Source: Pseudomonadota bacterium (GTDB lineage: Bacteria > Desulfobacterota > Desulfobulbia > Desulfobulbales > Desulfocapsaceae). Taken from it: a stretch of DNA of 64,000 nt. Shown here in pieces: positions 45,568 to 54,262 of this stretch. The position numbers and the translations under genes were made by a program. Under the pieces are notes generated by a model that had not been told where the DNA came from, made no database searches, and saw nothing but the letters and a program-made list of their open reading frames with translations. Location: assembly GCA_018821985.1 (NCBI GenBank), contig JAHJKP010000032.1, positions 238,745-302,744 on the forward strand, in the 5' to 3' direction. Positions within the stretch are counted from its first letter, which is position 1. The number at the start of each line of letters is the position of its first letter.

Positions 45568-47406
45568 ATGCTCCCCCCTGACCTTCTCGCCTCCGTCCCC
45601 CATTCGCCAGGGGTTTATCTGATGCTGGATAAAAAAGCAGGCGTCCTCTATGTCGGTAAGGCCAAGGATCTGCGCAAACGGCTGGCCTCCTACGCCCGGA
45701 TTGCAGCATCTGCACAGGACAAGACGACAGTCATGCTCTCCCATGTCCACAAGGTGGATACCCTGCTCACCCGCACCGAAAAAGAGGCCCTCATCCTTGA
45801 GGCCTCGCTGATCAAAAAACATCGCCCCCGGTACAATATTATCCTTCGGGATGACAAAAATTATCCCCTGATCAAGGTCACGATCCAGGAAGAATGGCCC
45901 CGAGTTCTGATGACCAGACGGAGAAAGAAAGACGGTGCCCGCTATTTCGGCCCCTACGCCTCTGCTTCGGCCATGTGGGCAACGCTCAAACTGCTCGCCT
46001 CTACCTTTCCCTTGCGAAGGTGCAAGACCCGTCAGCTCCAACCCCGAACCCGCCCCTGCCTCAATGGACAGATGCACAACTGCCTGGCCCCCTGCATGGA
46101 CCAGAGCAAACGAGCCGCATATCAGAAGATGGTGGCCAGGATCATCATGGTGCTGGAAGGTCAAAACCGTGATTTGATCACCTCCATGGGCCAGCAGATG
46201 GCCGAGGCCGCACGCGACCTGGAGTTCGAGCGGGCCGCCCTCATCCGGGACCAGATCCAGGCGCTGTCCCGAACCCTTGAAAAGCAGGTGATCGTGGCCA
46301 GCCATTCCCGGGATCAGGATATCTTCGGTCTGGCCAGAAAAGATGCCTCCCTGGCCCTGGCCATCCTTTTGGTCAGAAACGGCATGATCAGCGGTAGCCG
46401 CACATTCTTCCTCTCCGACCCCATTGGTGATGATGGCAGCATCCTTTCCCAGGTTCTGAACCAGTATTATGATCAGGGCGACAACCTGCCTCAGGAGATC
46501 CTCCTTCCCTTTGCGCCAGACGACAAAGAGCTCCTTAGCGAGCGGCTCAGCGACCTGAGGGGTACGACCGTCCATCTCCAGATCCCCCAACGCGGTGATC
46601 GAATGCAGCTCATCGCCATGGCCAATGCCAATGCTGGACAAATTTTTTCCGAACGGGAGAACAAAGAGCACTCCTGGCAAACACTGGCGGACTCCATGGT
46701 CAAAATTCTGCACCTGAATCGCCCTCCTGATTTCATTGAATGTCTCGACATCTCCAATACATCCGGTCAACTGGCGGTTGGCTCCCTAGTCTGTTTTAAG
46801 CAAGGGGAACCGGCCAGGCAAAATTTCCGGCACTACAAGATCCGTACCGTTGATACCCCCGATGATTACGCGATGATGGCCGAGGTGCTGGAACGAAGAT
46901 TGAAACGCGGTCTTGAGGAAAACGACCTGCCGGATCTCCTGATGGTGGACGGCGGTCGAGGCCAGTTGGGAATTGCCATACGCGTGGCCCGGGAACAGGG
47001 CCTTAAAGAGGTCCAAGGACTGGATTTGATCGGCATTGCCAAAGAGAAACAAGAGGAGGGAGAAAAGCTGTATAAACCGGGCCGCAAAAATCCTATTATC
47101 CTGCCAGCCCATAATCCGGTGTTGCTCTTTCTCATGCGGATACGGGATGAATCACACCGCTACGGGGTGAGTTTTCACCGCAAACTGCGCAATAAATCGA
47201 CCTTGGCCTCAGAGCTGGACACCATCAGCGGCATTGGCCCCAAGAAAAAAGAGCTGCTGCTCAAGAGCCTCGGCAGCCTGACCCAGATAAAAAAGGCCTC
47301 AGAAGAACAGTTGACCCACGTCCCAGGGATTGGGCCGGAACTGGCGCGGGAAATCCACACCCATTTCCGTGAGGACACACAACAAACAGAGCAAGCGGAG
47401 AGATAA
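45568..47406 (+). CDS. uvrC: Excinuclease ABC subunit C
   Basis: Nucleotide excision repair endonuclease that makes both incisions. The N-terminal GIY-YIG domain (SVPHSPGVYLMLDKKAGVLYVGKAKDLRKRL, key YVGKA) is at residues 8-40. The UvrB-binding UVR motif follows (RDLEFERAALIRDQIQAL, about 212-230). The RNase-H-like C-terminal nuclease has the Asp of CLDISNTSG and VDGGRGQL, and tandem helix-hairpin-helix motifs (SGIGPKKKELLL, VPGIGPELAREI) end the protein. Length (612 residues) is typical. It starts 240 bp from bzaF's leader, which it faces divergently, and is followed closely by a BFD-like gene. Confidence 0.97.
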   Translation: MLPPDLLASVPHSPGVYLMLDKKAGVLYVGKAKDLRKRLASYARIAASAQDKTTVMLSHVHKVDTLLTRTEKEALILEASLIKKHRPRYNIILRDDKNYPLIKVTIQEEWPRVLMTRRRKKDGARYFGPYASASAMWATLKLLASTFPLRRCKTRQLQPRTRPCLNGQMHNCLAPCMDQSKRAAYQKMVARIIMVLEGQNRDLITSMGQQMAEAARDLEFERAALIRDQIQALSRTLEKQVIVASHSRDQDIFGLARKDASLALAILLVRNGMISGSRTFFLSDPIGDDGSILSQVLNQYYDQGDNLPQEILLPFAPDDKELLSERLSDLRGTTVHLQIPQRGDRMQLIAMANANAGQIFSERENKEHSWQTLADSMVKILHLNRPPDFIECLDISNTSGQLAVGSLVCFKQGEPARQNFRHYKIRTVDTPDDYAMMAEVLERRLKRGLEENDLPDLLMVDGGRGQLGIAIRVAREQGLKEVQGLDLIGIAKEKQEEGEKLYKPGRKNPIILPAHNPVLLFLMRIRDESHRYGVSFHRKLRNKSTLASELDTISGIGPKKKELLLKSLGSLTQIKKASEEQLTHVPGIGPELAREIHTHFREDTQQTEQAER

Positions 47407-47407
47407 G

Positions 47408-47632
47408 ATGGCCACCGAAGAAGAAATCCTTGCCCGGATGAAACCCGGCTGCATCTGCAAAGGGATCAAACTGCACAGGATCGTCGAGGCCATTGAAGAC
47501 GGGGCCACAAGCTATGAGGAAATAGCCAAAGTCACCGGCATCGGCGGCGGTTCCTGCGGCTCAAAACGCTGCGGGAAAAAAGTTGCGATGCTGTTAAAAA
47601 AGAAAACTGCCATTACACCTGATGCGGCATAA
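47408..47632 (+). CDS. BFD-like [2Fe-2S]-binding protein
   Basis: A 74-residue protein with the BFD-type cysteine pattern C15-x-C17 and C50-x4-C55 (PGCICKGI and GGGSCGSKRC) on a small helical fold. Such proteins bind a [2Fe-2S] cluster and serve as iron-sulfur or bacterioferritin-associated ferredoxin partners. The start at 47408 has GGAGA upstream. A longer in-frame version would extend into uvrC. It begins 2 bp after uvrC, so it is cotranscribed. Its partner is not evident. Confidence 0.8.
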   Translation: MATEEEILARMKPGCICKGIKLHRIVEAIEDGATSYEEIAKVTGIGGGSCGSKRCGKKVAMLLKKKTAITPDAA

Positions 47633-47709
47633 TAGCAGTTCATAATACTTCCGGAATTTCTCCAGTAATTCAGGCTCTGCCCGGCAAAGGCAGGACAACA
47701 GTCATCACA

Positions 47710-48180
47710 TTAATTGCCACCGGAACTGGCGGACACATCTTCAGCTACATAAATTGCCGCATATGTAGAACCTAATGATCCGCCAAAGCCCTCTTCAAGA
47801 ACAACTGTACAGGATTTGTTCGGTTTAGTGAAGGCCAGTAAAACACTGTCATACGAGACTTCACCAGCCCTCTTCCATTTATTTTTCTGCATGGAAGCAA
47901 GAATAAAATTTTTCAATGAATCACGTTCCACCTTGCCGCTGAAATAGAACACCCCGCCGGTAAAGGAGTCGGTACGAACGACCATGCTCTTTTTATGGTT
48001 ATATTTCATATCAATGGGAAGCTCGATATCACGATACTCCCCGACAAAATTTGATAATGGCGGAAGATTCTCCATCGGGGGTGGGGAATCGCTACTACTC
48101 CCCATGGACGCACAACCATTCAATACCAGCATAAAAGCTACAAGTAGAAAATAACCTGCATTCTTCTTCATATATCGCAT
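47710..48180 (-). CDS. Lipoprotein of unknown function
   Basis: A 156-residue protein with a lipoprotein signal (LLVAFMLVLNGC, lipobox LNGC), so it is probably anchored in the outer membrane. After a Pro-rich linker come one or two small alpha/beta units with MVVRTDSFTGGVFYFSGKVERDSLKNFILASMQ and LAFTKPNKSCTVVL (key: the SMV..TDSF and KPNKSC elements). I do not recognise a named family, though similar short lipoproteins occur in Deltaproteobacteria. GGGGGA precedes the start. It is convergent with the BFD-like gene. Confidence 0.75.
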   Translation of the reverse strand: MRYMKKNAGYFLLVAFMLVLNGCASMGSSSDSPPPMENLPPLSNFVGEYRDIELPIDMKYNHKKSMVVRTDSFTGGVFYFSGKVERDSLKNFILASMQKNKWKRAGEVSYDSVLLAFTKPNKSCTVVLEEGFGGSLGSTYAAIYVAEDVSASSGGN

Positions 48181-48314
48181 AATAAAATCCCCCTTCTTTT
48201 AAAAGAAAATAATTATTTATACTCTAACCATAAAGTATAATTAGTTTAAAGAGCTTAGTTTGTCGAGAATATTATTGATCCCAAGGCACCATCAGACAAG
48301 ATGGAGACTGTTCC

Positions 48315-49778
48315 CTATGAATCAATCCCGCCAATGCACATATATTTAATCTCCAGATACTCATCAATACCATATTTTGACCCTTCACGGCCTATGCCTG
48401 ATTCCTTCATCCCCCCAAATGGAGCGGCTTCGGAGGAGAGAACCCCGGTATTTACACCGACCATGCCATACTCCAAGGCCTCAGTCACACGCCAGGCTCT
48501 GCCGATATCACGGCTATAAAAATAAGAGGCCAGCCCATATTCGGAATCATTGGCCATTCTCACCGCATCCGCCTCTTCCTTAAAGACAAAGAGTGGCGCT
48601 ACCGGACCAAATGTCTCTTCCCGAGCTATCTTCATCTCACTGGTCACATCAACAAGCACCGTTGGTTCAAAGAAGAAACCCTTGCCGCCAACCCTCTTGC
48701 CACCAGCTACCAGCCTGGCCCCTTTCTGCAAGGCATCCTGAATCTGCCCCTCAACCTTGATCACCGCATTCAGGTCAATAAGAGGTCCCTGATTATTTCC
48801 TCTTTCCACCCCCGGCCCCACCCGGAAATCAGAACGGACTGCGGCTGCCAGCTTGGAGGCAAAAAGTTCATAGACCCCTTCCTGCACCAGAAAACGATTG
48901 GCGCAGACACAGGTCTGCCCTGAGTTCCGATATTTGGAAGCCAGGGCCCCAGCCACAGCCTGATCAAGGTCCGCATCATCAAAAACAATAAAAGGCGCGT
49001 GCCCGCCAAGCTCCAGGGAAATCTTTTTCACCGTGTCGGCACAGGCAGCCATGAGGAGTTTTCCTACAGCCGTGGAACCTGTAAAACTCAGCTTGCGCAC
49101 CAATGGATTACGCGTCAGTTCGCCTCCAATCTCTGCGGCAGGACCGGTGATCACATTAAATACGCCAGGGGGAAAACCTGCCCGGTCGGCAAGTTCGGCC
49201 AAGGCCAGGGCAGACAGTGGTGTCTGGGCCGCGGGTTTGACAATCACGGGACAGCCTGCCGCCAAAGCCGGTGCCGCCTTACGGCTGATCATGGCTGAGG
49301 GGAAGTTCCAGGGAGTAATGGCGGCGCAAACCCCTACCGGTTCCTTAAGGACAATAATACGTTTTCCTTTCTGGGTAGTGGGAATCGTATCGCCATAAAC
49401 CCGCTTAGCCTCTTCCGCAAACCACTCAATATAGGATGCGCCGTACAAGACCTCTCCCGCAGCCTCGGCCAACGGCTTCCCCTGTTCTCTGGTCATGATC
49501 ATGGCCAGATCATTTTGATGTTCAACAATCAGGGCGTACCAGCGTTTCAAAATCGCGGAACGCTCTTTGGCAGTCAGAGCTTTCCAAGCAGGATAGGCGG
49601 CACTGGCCGCAGCAATGGTCTGCTTAGTCGCCTCCTGACCAAGTGAGGGAACCCTCCCGACAATCCGTCCGTCGGCTGGATCAACAACCTCAAAGGATTC
49701 TTGCGCCGTGACCCAGGCACCATTAATATAACATTCCTGCCTGAACAAGGCAGGATCTTTCAATTCCATTGTTCTCAC
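48315..49778 (-). CDS. gabD: Succinate-semialdehyde dehydrogenase (NAD(P)+), GabD-like
   Basis: Aldehyde dehydrogenase of 487 residues. The catalytic Cys is in NSGQTCVCANRF and the general-base Glu in ISLELGGHAPFIVF. NAD(P)-binding TPWNFPSAMISRK and FTGSTAVGKLL are intact. GMVGVNTGVLSSEAAPFGGMKESGIGREGSKYG at the C-terminus is the GabD-type tail (key: SEAAPFGGMKESG). It oxidises succinate semialdehyde to succinate in GABA or 4-hydroxybutyrate catabolism. No transaminase neighbour supports this, so the physiological aldehyde is inferred from family. About 600 bp of noncoding DNA precede it. Confidence 0.92.
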   Translation of the reverse strand: MRTMELKDPALFRQECYINGAWVTAQESFEVVDPADGRIVGRVPSLGQEATKQTIAAASAAYPAWKALTAKERSAILKRWYALIVEHQNDLAMIMTREQGKPLAEAAGEVLYGASYIEWFAEEAKRVYGDTIPTTQKGKRIIVLKEPVGVCAAITPWNFPSAMISRKAAPALAAGCPVIVKPAAQTPLSALALAELADRAGFPPGVFNVITGPAAEIGGELTRNPLVRKLSFTGSTAVGKLLMAACADTVKKISLELGGHAPFIVFDDADLDQAVAGALASKYRNSGQTCVCANRFLVQEGVYELFASKLAAAVRSDFRVGPGVERGNNQGPLIDLNAVIKVEGQIQDALQKGARLVAGGKRVGGKGFFFEPTVLVDVTSEMKIAREETFGPVAPLFVFKEEADAVRMANDSEYGLASYFYSRDIGRAWRVTEALEYGMVGVNTGVLSSEAAPFGGMKESGIGREGSKYGIDEYLEIKYMCIGGIDS

Positions 49779-50374
49779 CTCACACTTAAAACGCCATCAA
49801 TAAAAACATTTATCTCATCCAGCATATTGAAAGCTTGAACATTCTTTATGCATTTCGCCTCCTTAGCCCTACTCGTATATGACTGCAATATGTGATGACA
49901 GATACATACCAATTAGCAGAGAATGAGGAGTTACCATACTTCATTACTCATATTTTGTTCATTGATAATAACAACATCACGATATCATATGTATGAACGC
50001 TCATATCTTTTCCATTTAAACTCTCTTTTAACACCATCTGCACTTTCCTGAAATTAAAAGCTAGGGAAAATTCAATATTTTTCAGTTATTGGAATCGTAT
50101 GAAACGATACTTGAGGTTTCCTAAAGATGGTCCAGGATATAACTGTAACTGATATCCCCATGTTTTCTTCATGGAATCCAGATAAGAACCTGTCTCTCAG
50201 TCCATGAAATTACTCTTGTCGGGGAGATAGTTAACAGTTACATTATGAGATTGATTCAAATGCAGAAAGAATGGCACCAGAGAACAACTCACAAAACACC
50301 AACTACAACTTACTGGAACAACTTCAATAATTTTTGTCTACAACTAACAACTCCAAATACACTTTATCCCTATC
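49779..50374. other. Long AT-rich intergenic region
   Basis: About 600 bp between gabD and the S4-domain gene with no plausible gene. I see only weak structure: a 5-bp dyad ATCGT/ACGAT (50094-50108) and a 28-codon minus-strand frame near 50165 that has no ribosome site. There is no tRNA, riboswitch or repeat array. It must hold divergent promoters for the two flanking genes. Confidence 0.5.
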
Positions 50375-50608
50375 ATGTCCTCTAAACAAAACATTGTCAC
50401 CATCACAGAAGAACCTATTCGTCTTGGACAATTCTTAAAACTAGCCAATCTGGTTCAAGATGGATTTGAGGCCAAAGTTCAGATACAAAATAGTCAAGTA
50501 TGGGTGAATGGTGTTCTGGAAACAAGACGGGGCAGAAAGCTGGTCCATGGAGACCAAGTCATGATGGGAGACACACTGTCAGTAATACAGTATAATAGAA
50601 ACGCATAA
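50375..50608 (+). CDS. S4-domain RNA-binding protein (YbcJ/YaaA-like)
   Basis: A 77-residue protein made of one S4-like fold: IRLGQFLKLANLVQDGFEAK, then QVWVNGVLETRRGRKLVHGDQV. It resembles the small S4 proteins proposed to bind RNA or ribosomes. Its start lacks a strong ribosome site. It stands alone between a long spacer and the convergent receiver-cyclase gene. Exact RNA target is unknown. Confidence 0.82.
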   Translation: MSSKQNIVTITEEPIRLGQFLKLANLVQDGFEAKVQIQNSQVWVNGVLETRRGRKLVHGDQVMMGDTLSVIQYNRNA

Positions 50609-50651
50609 ACTGATATCGGTTACAAGGGACAGACCTTCAAACAAAGTCATC

Positions 50652-51710
50652 TTATGGAATAATTGAATAAATCTGGATCTTTTTCTCCATACCTCGAAGC
50701 AATCTGGTCTTTTCCTCCTGAATCGAGACCTTGTCCACCACATCGCAATAAACCGACTCAGTAATAAGAATCTGCCCAGCCACTGTCTCCGAGGCAAGGC
50801 GTTGCGCAATATTGACATCAGCTCCAATAACCGTATAATCAAGACGACGACCAGACCCCACGTTTCCCAAAAACATCTCCCCACGACTTACCCCAATCCC
50901 CAGACCTATCTGCATAAAAAGGTCTGATGTCAGGGCCCACCGGGCACGCAACACTTCAAAACTCTTCTGGATTTCCAGGGCTGCAGACACAGCAGACAGG
51001 CTGGGTGAACCATGAGGCACCGGTGCCCCAAAGATAGCCAGAGCAGCATCACCAATAAATTTGTCAAGAATGCCATGCCATGACGAAACAACATCTGCCA
51101 CCATATCAAAAAACTCAGTCAAAAATTCCCGCGATTCCTGGAGCGGCAGATATTGAACAAGAAATGTAAAATTTCTAATATCAGCAAAGAGAACGGTAAT
51201 TTCCTGTACCTCGCCTGCAACCTCAGAGATGGATTTTTGTTGGTCCAGAAGGATAGCAGCCACTTCCGGAGCCATATACTGCTCAAACAGAGTCCGCATC
51301 TTCGAGACCTGCTTATTCAGACGGATATTTTCTTCTTGCAGATCATAGTCAGCCAGAGCCGCCTGAACAGCCAGGAGCAGATACCCTGCTTGCACCGGCT
51401 TTACAAGCACCCTGCAGAAACCTTTATCCATGGCCTCCAAGGTCATGTTCACCGTCAGGTCTCCACTCACAAGGATTCCTTTAATATAAGGGCAGCTTTG
51501 TCTGATAAGCTCAAAAGTCTCGATACCATTCATACCCGGCAACATGGCATCAATAATAGCAAGATCAAAACGCAGAGCCATGGCCATTTCCACAGCCTGT
51601 TCTCCACTATAGGCGCAAAAGACTTGGTGGCCGGCAGAGGTAAGAGCACTCCTGCTTATATCCGCCACCATAACCTCATCGTCAATTACTAAAATTTTTC
51701 GAGACTGCAT
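50652..51710 (-). CDS. Response regulator with adenylate/guanylate cyclase domain
   Basis: A 352-residue soluble protein with an N-terminal receiver (D54 in IIDAMLPG, K in VKPVQAG), a short helical linker and a class III cyclase catalytic domain. The metal-binding Asp pair is visible in LFADIRNF and KFIGDAALAIFG. The base-recognition region reads YTVIGADVNIAQRL, where most relatives have IGD-x-VN, so the Asp appears shifted by one residue. I chose the ATG at 51710, which has AAGGAA upstream, over the ATG at 51731. It likely makes cAMP or another cyclic nucleotide in response to an unknown kinase. No partner is adjacent. Confidence 0.85.
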   Translation of the reverse strand: MQSRKILVIDDEVMVADISRSALTSAGHQVFCAYSGEQAVEMAMALRFDLAIIDAMLPGMNGIETFELIRQSCPYIKGILVSGDLTVNMTLEAMDKGFCRVLVKPVQAGYLLLAVQAALADYDLQEENIRLNKQVSKMRTLFEQYMAPEVAAILLDQQKSISEVAGEVQEITVLFADIRNFTFLVQYLPLQESREFLTEFFDMVADVVSSWHGILDKFIGDAALAIFGAPVPHGSPSLSAVSAALEIQKSFEVLRARWALTSDLFMQIGLGIGVSRGEMFLGNVGSGRRLDYTVIGADVNIAQRLASETVAGQILITESVYCDVVDKVSIQEEKTRLLRGMEKKIQIYSIIP

Positions 51711-52076
51711 CCAACGTTCCTTTATCCACATACTTCCATTGAAGGAAATAATATCGTATAGTTAAGTCAAGAGTTCAACTGGCAGGAAAGCAACCCTGCA
51801 AGACTCCGACAATCCCTTATGATCACTGCAAACGAAGTGAAAAATCTTTCCTTTGTGAATTCCTTCAAAATGTCTATCATTCTCCAATCTGGCCAATCAT
51901 AGAGCAATGAGACTGTGGGCAACAAGAGACTTAATCAATATTTATAAAAATTTATAAAAAGATAGTACCATCCTGAACTTCTCGTTTCAAGGGAAAGAAA
52001 GATCAAAAAAATGAAAAAATGAAAATGATTCCTTTCCTTTACTTGTCACAAGCATTTCACCATGACTTTTTGTCGT
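51711..52076. other. AT-rich spacer between cyclase and TauE genes
   Basis: About 365 bp upstream of the cyclase and downstream of the TauE gene. It contains a short direct repeat (TTTATAAAAATTTATAAAAA near 51942-51961). There is no convincing gene. A 60-codon frame starting at 52019 overlaps the TauE gene's end and has no support. Confidence 0.4.
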
Positions 52077-52874
52077 TTATAGAAAGCCATATGCCATCCG
52101 GGTTGCCACAACAAACAATACAATGGCAAAGACACGCGTTAACCGCTCAACCGGTAGACTATGAGCCAGGCAGACTCCCATGGGTGCGGTCAAGACACTA
52201 GCACAAACCAGACCAGCCAAAGCTGGCAGGTAAACAAATCCCACTGAATATTGTGGAAGACCCGGGACAAGCAGTCCATTATAAATATAACCAGAAGTTC
52301 CGGCAATAGCGATGGGAAAGCCGATGGCTGCTGATGTCCCGATGGCTGCATGTACCGAGAGATTGCACCAGATCATAAAAGGTACGGAAAGAGTTCCACC
52401 ACCAATGCCAACCAGACTGGAAAATGCACCAATCACACTACCCACCCCAAACATCCCGGATGAGCCTGGAATCTTGCGGGAGGGTTTTGGCTTACGATTC
52501 ACCAACATCTGAGTGCCGACATAATAAAGAAAGATCACAAAGAATCCTTTCAGAAAACCCGTGGACAGCCTGGCAGCAAAACAAGAACCAAGAAAGGTAC
52601 CCACCAGAATCCCCGGCACAATACGGCGAACCACAATCCACTGTACCGCCCCACGTTTATAATGGGCCCAGAAACTGGACACCGAGGTAAAAATAATACT
52701 GGCCATGGATGTCCCAAGGGCCAGATGCATGATCACAGGATCAGGAAAATTCTGCCAGCTGAAAGCAAAGACCAGCATGGGAACAATAACCAATCCCCCA
52801 CCAATACCAAGCATTCCTGCCAGAACCCCAGCCACCGCACCGAGCGCAGAATAAATCAAGACAATGGAATACAC
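52077..52874 (-). CDS. Sulfite exporter TauE/SafE-family permease
   Basis: A 265-residue polytopic inner-membrane protein with about eight hydrophobic segments and the two glycine motifs of the family: AGMLGIGGGLVIVPML near the N-terminus and SLVGIGGGTLSVPFM mid-protein. Family members export sulfite, sulfoacetate or other organosulfur anions, or import them. The sulfur metabolism of this organism makes such a role plausible, but the substrate cannot be read. It is monocistronic, in the divergent spacer with the 6-phosphogluconate dehydrogenase gene. Confidence 0.88.
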   Translation of the reverse strand: MYSIVLIYSALGAVAGVLAGMLGIGGGLVIVPMLVFAFSWQNFPDPVIMHLALGTSMASIIFTSVSSFWAHYKRGAVQWIVVRRIVPGILVGTFLGSCFAARLSTGFLKGFFVIFLYYVGTQMLVNRKPKPSRKIPGSSGMFGVGSVIGAFSSLVGIGGGTLSVPFMIWCNLSVHAAIGTSAAIGFPIAIAGTSGYIYNGLLVPGLPQYSVGFVYLPALAGLVCASVLTAPMGVCLAHSLPVERLTRVFAIVLFVVATRMAYGFL

Positions 52875-53066
52875 TTAACGATACTCCTTCTTAAAAGATA
52901 TTTTATAAGTACTTATCAGTGACATAAGCGCAAAGAATACCAATAATCTACCGGCAGCCAACCCGTTGTCGCCATCTCATTCATTTGGACTTTATTCTCC
53001 CTTTAGTGTATGCAACAAGCAAGTTAAATCATATTTTGATCTGATTTTTTTTCCTGGAGAGACGCT

Positions 53067-54251
53067 ATGCTGACACCTGTTACGATCTTTACCCCCTACC
53101 CTTTTACCATTGGTGAAAAAATCCATATTTCCGAGGGACCACGTCATGGCGACTGGATAGTGGCAGGACTTGATGACAAAAAAGTCACCTTGCGCTGCCC
53201 TGTCAGTGGTAAAGAGTTTTGCTGGGATCGCTTCTGTCATGTAATTGAGACCAAAGAACAGGAATGGCCGGAACACGGGAAGAACAAAATACAATCAACA
53301 AAACCTGAGAACTCTCCCATGCAGATAGGCATGATCGGTCTGGGGCGGATGGGGATGAACATGGCACGCAGGCTGCTCCGTGGCGGCCATCAGATTGTGG
53401 CCTTTAACCGCACTCCCGACAAAACAGAACAACTGGCCAAGGAAGGGGCGACAGGAGCTTACTCCCTGCAGGAATTGGTGGAAAGTCTTCCCTCCCCCAA
53501 GGTAGTCTGGCTAATGCTGCCGGCAGGAAAGCCTGTCGATGACCATCTGACACAACTACAGAAGCTCTTGTCTCCTGGCGATATTATCGTCGAAGGCGGC
53601 AACAGTCGCTACAAAGACGATATCCGCCGGGTCGAAGCTCTGCAGGGAAGCGGAATTCACTATATAGACGCCGGGGTAAGTGGCGGCATCTGGGGACTCA
53701 AGGTCGGATACTGTACCATGGTCGGCGGAGAAGAGCCGATATTTCACTATCTGGAACCCATCCTCCAGACCCTGGCTCCCAAGGATGGCTACCTTTACTG
53801 CGGCCCCACCGGTGCCGGCCATTTTGTGAAGATGATCCACAACGGCATCGAATACGGGATGATGCAGGCCTACGGAGAGGGTTTTGCCCTGCTTGAGGCC
53901 TCACCTTATGGCCAGAACCTTGACTATGGCCGAATCTCTCATCTCTGGAACCAAGGCAGCGTTATCCGCTCCTGGCTCCTGGAACTGCTGGAAAACGCCT
54001 TTGCGGAAGATCCACACCTTGAGGCCATCACCGGCCATGTGGATGACTCCGGTGAAGGCCGGTGGACGGTAGAAGAGGCTATAGAGAGCGGAGTGGCAGC
54101 TCCGGTAATCACCATGGCCCTGTTTCAGAGGTTTCAGTCGCGCAAAGAAAATGCCTTTGAAAACAGGGTACTGGCAGCACTGCGCCGCGAATTTGGCGGT
54201 CATGCCGTAAAAAAAATCGTGACACTCAAAGATACTCTGAATCTCAAGTGA
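53067..54251 (+). CDS. gnd: 6-phosphogluconate dehydrogenase (decarboxylating, short GndA type) with N-terminal extension
   Basis: Oxidative pentose phosphate enzyme giving ribulose 5-phosphate. Residues 85-394 form the short 6PGDH form: NAD(P) motif IGMIGLGRMGMNMARRL, catalytic GGIWGLKVG and KMIHNGIEYGMMQAYGEG. Ahead lies an extra domain of about 84 residues (CPVSGKEFCWDRFC near 45-58, two Cys and Trp-rich). The upstream ATG at 53067 has GGAGAG at good spacing, whereas the ATG at 53319 (MQIGMIG) has none, so the extension is probably translated. The extension has no family I can name. The gene is followed by zwf. Confidence 0.88.
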   Translation: MLTPVTIFTPYPFTIGEKIHISEGPRHGDWIVAGLDDKKVTLRCPVSGKEFCWDRFCHVIETKEQEWPEHGKNKIQSTKPENSPMQIGMIGLGRMGMNMARRLLRGGHQIVAFNRTPDKTEQLAKEGATGAYSLQELVESLPSPKVVWLMLPAGKPVDDHLTQLQKLLSPGDIIVEGGNSRYKDDIRRVEALQGSGIHYIDAGVSGGIWGLKVGYCTMVGGEEPIFHYLEPILQTLAPKDGYLYCGPTGAGHFVKMIHNGIEYGMMQAYGEGFALLEASPYGQNLDYGRISHLWNQGSVIRSWLLELLENAFAEDPHLEAITGHVDDSGEGRWTVEEAIESGVAAPVITMALFQRFQSRKENAFENRVLAALRREFGGHAVKKIVTLKDTLNLK

Positions 54252-54262
54252 GGGGCAAGGAC

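Noticed and set aside
45526..46770. Minus-strand 414-codon open frame opposite uvrC
   Set aside because: It lies entirely antisense to a complete, well-conserved uvrC and has no family-like motifs or ribosome site. Its openness comes from uvrC codon bias.
50130..50225. 28-codon minus-strand frame in the gabD upstream spacer
   Set aside because: Very short, with no strong ribosome site, family or context.
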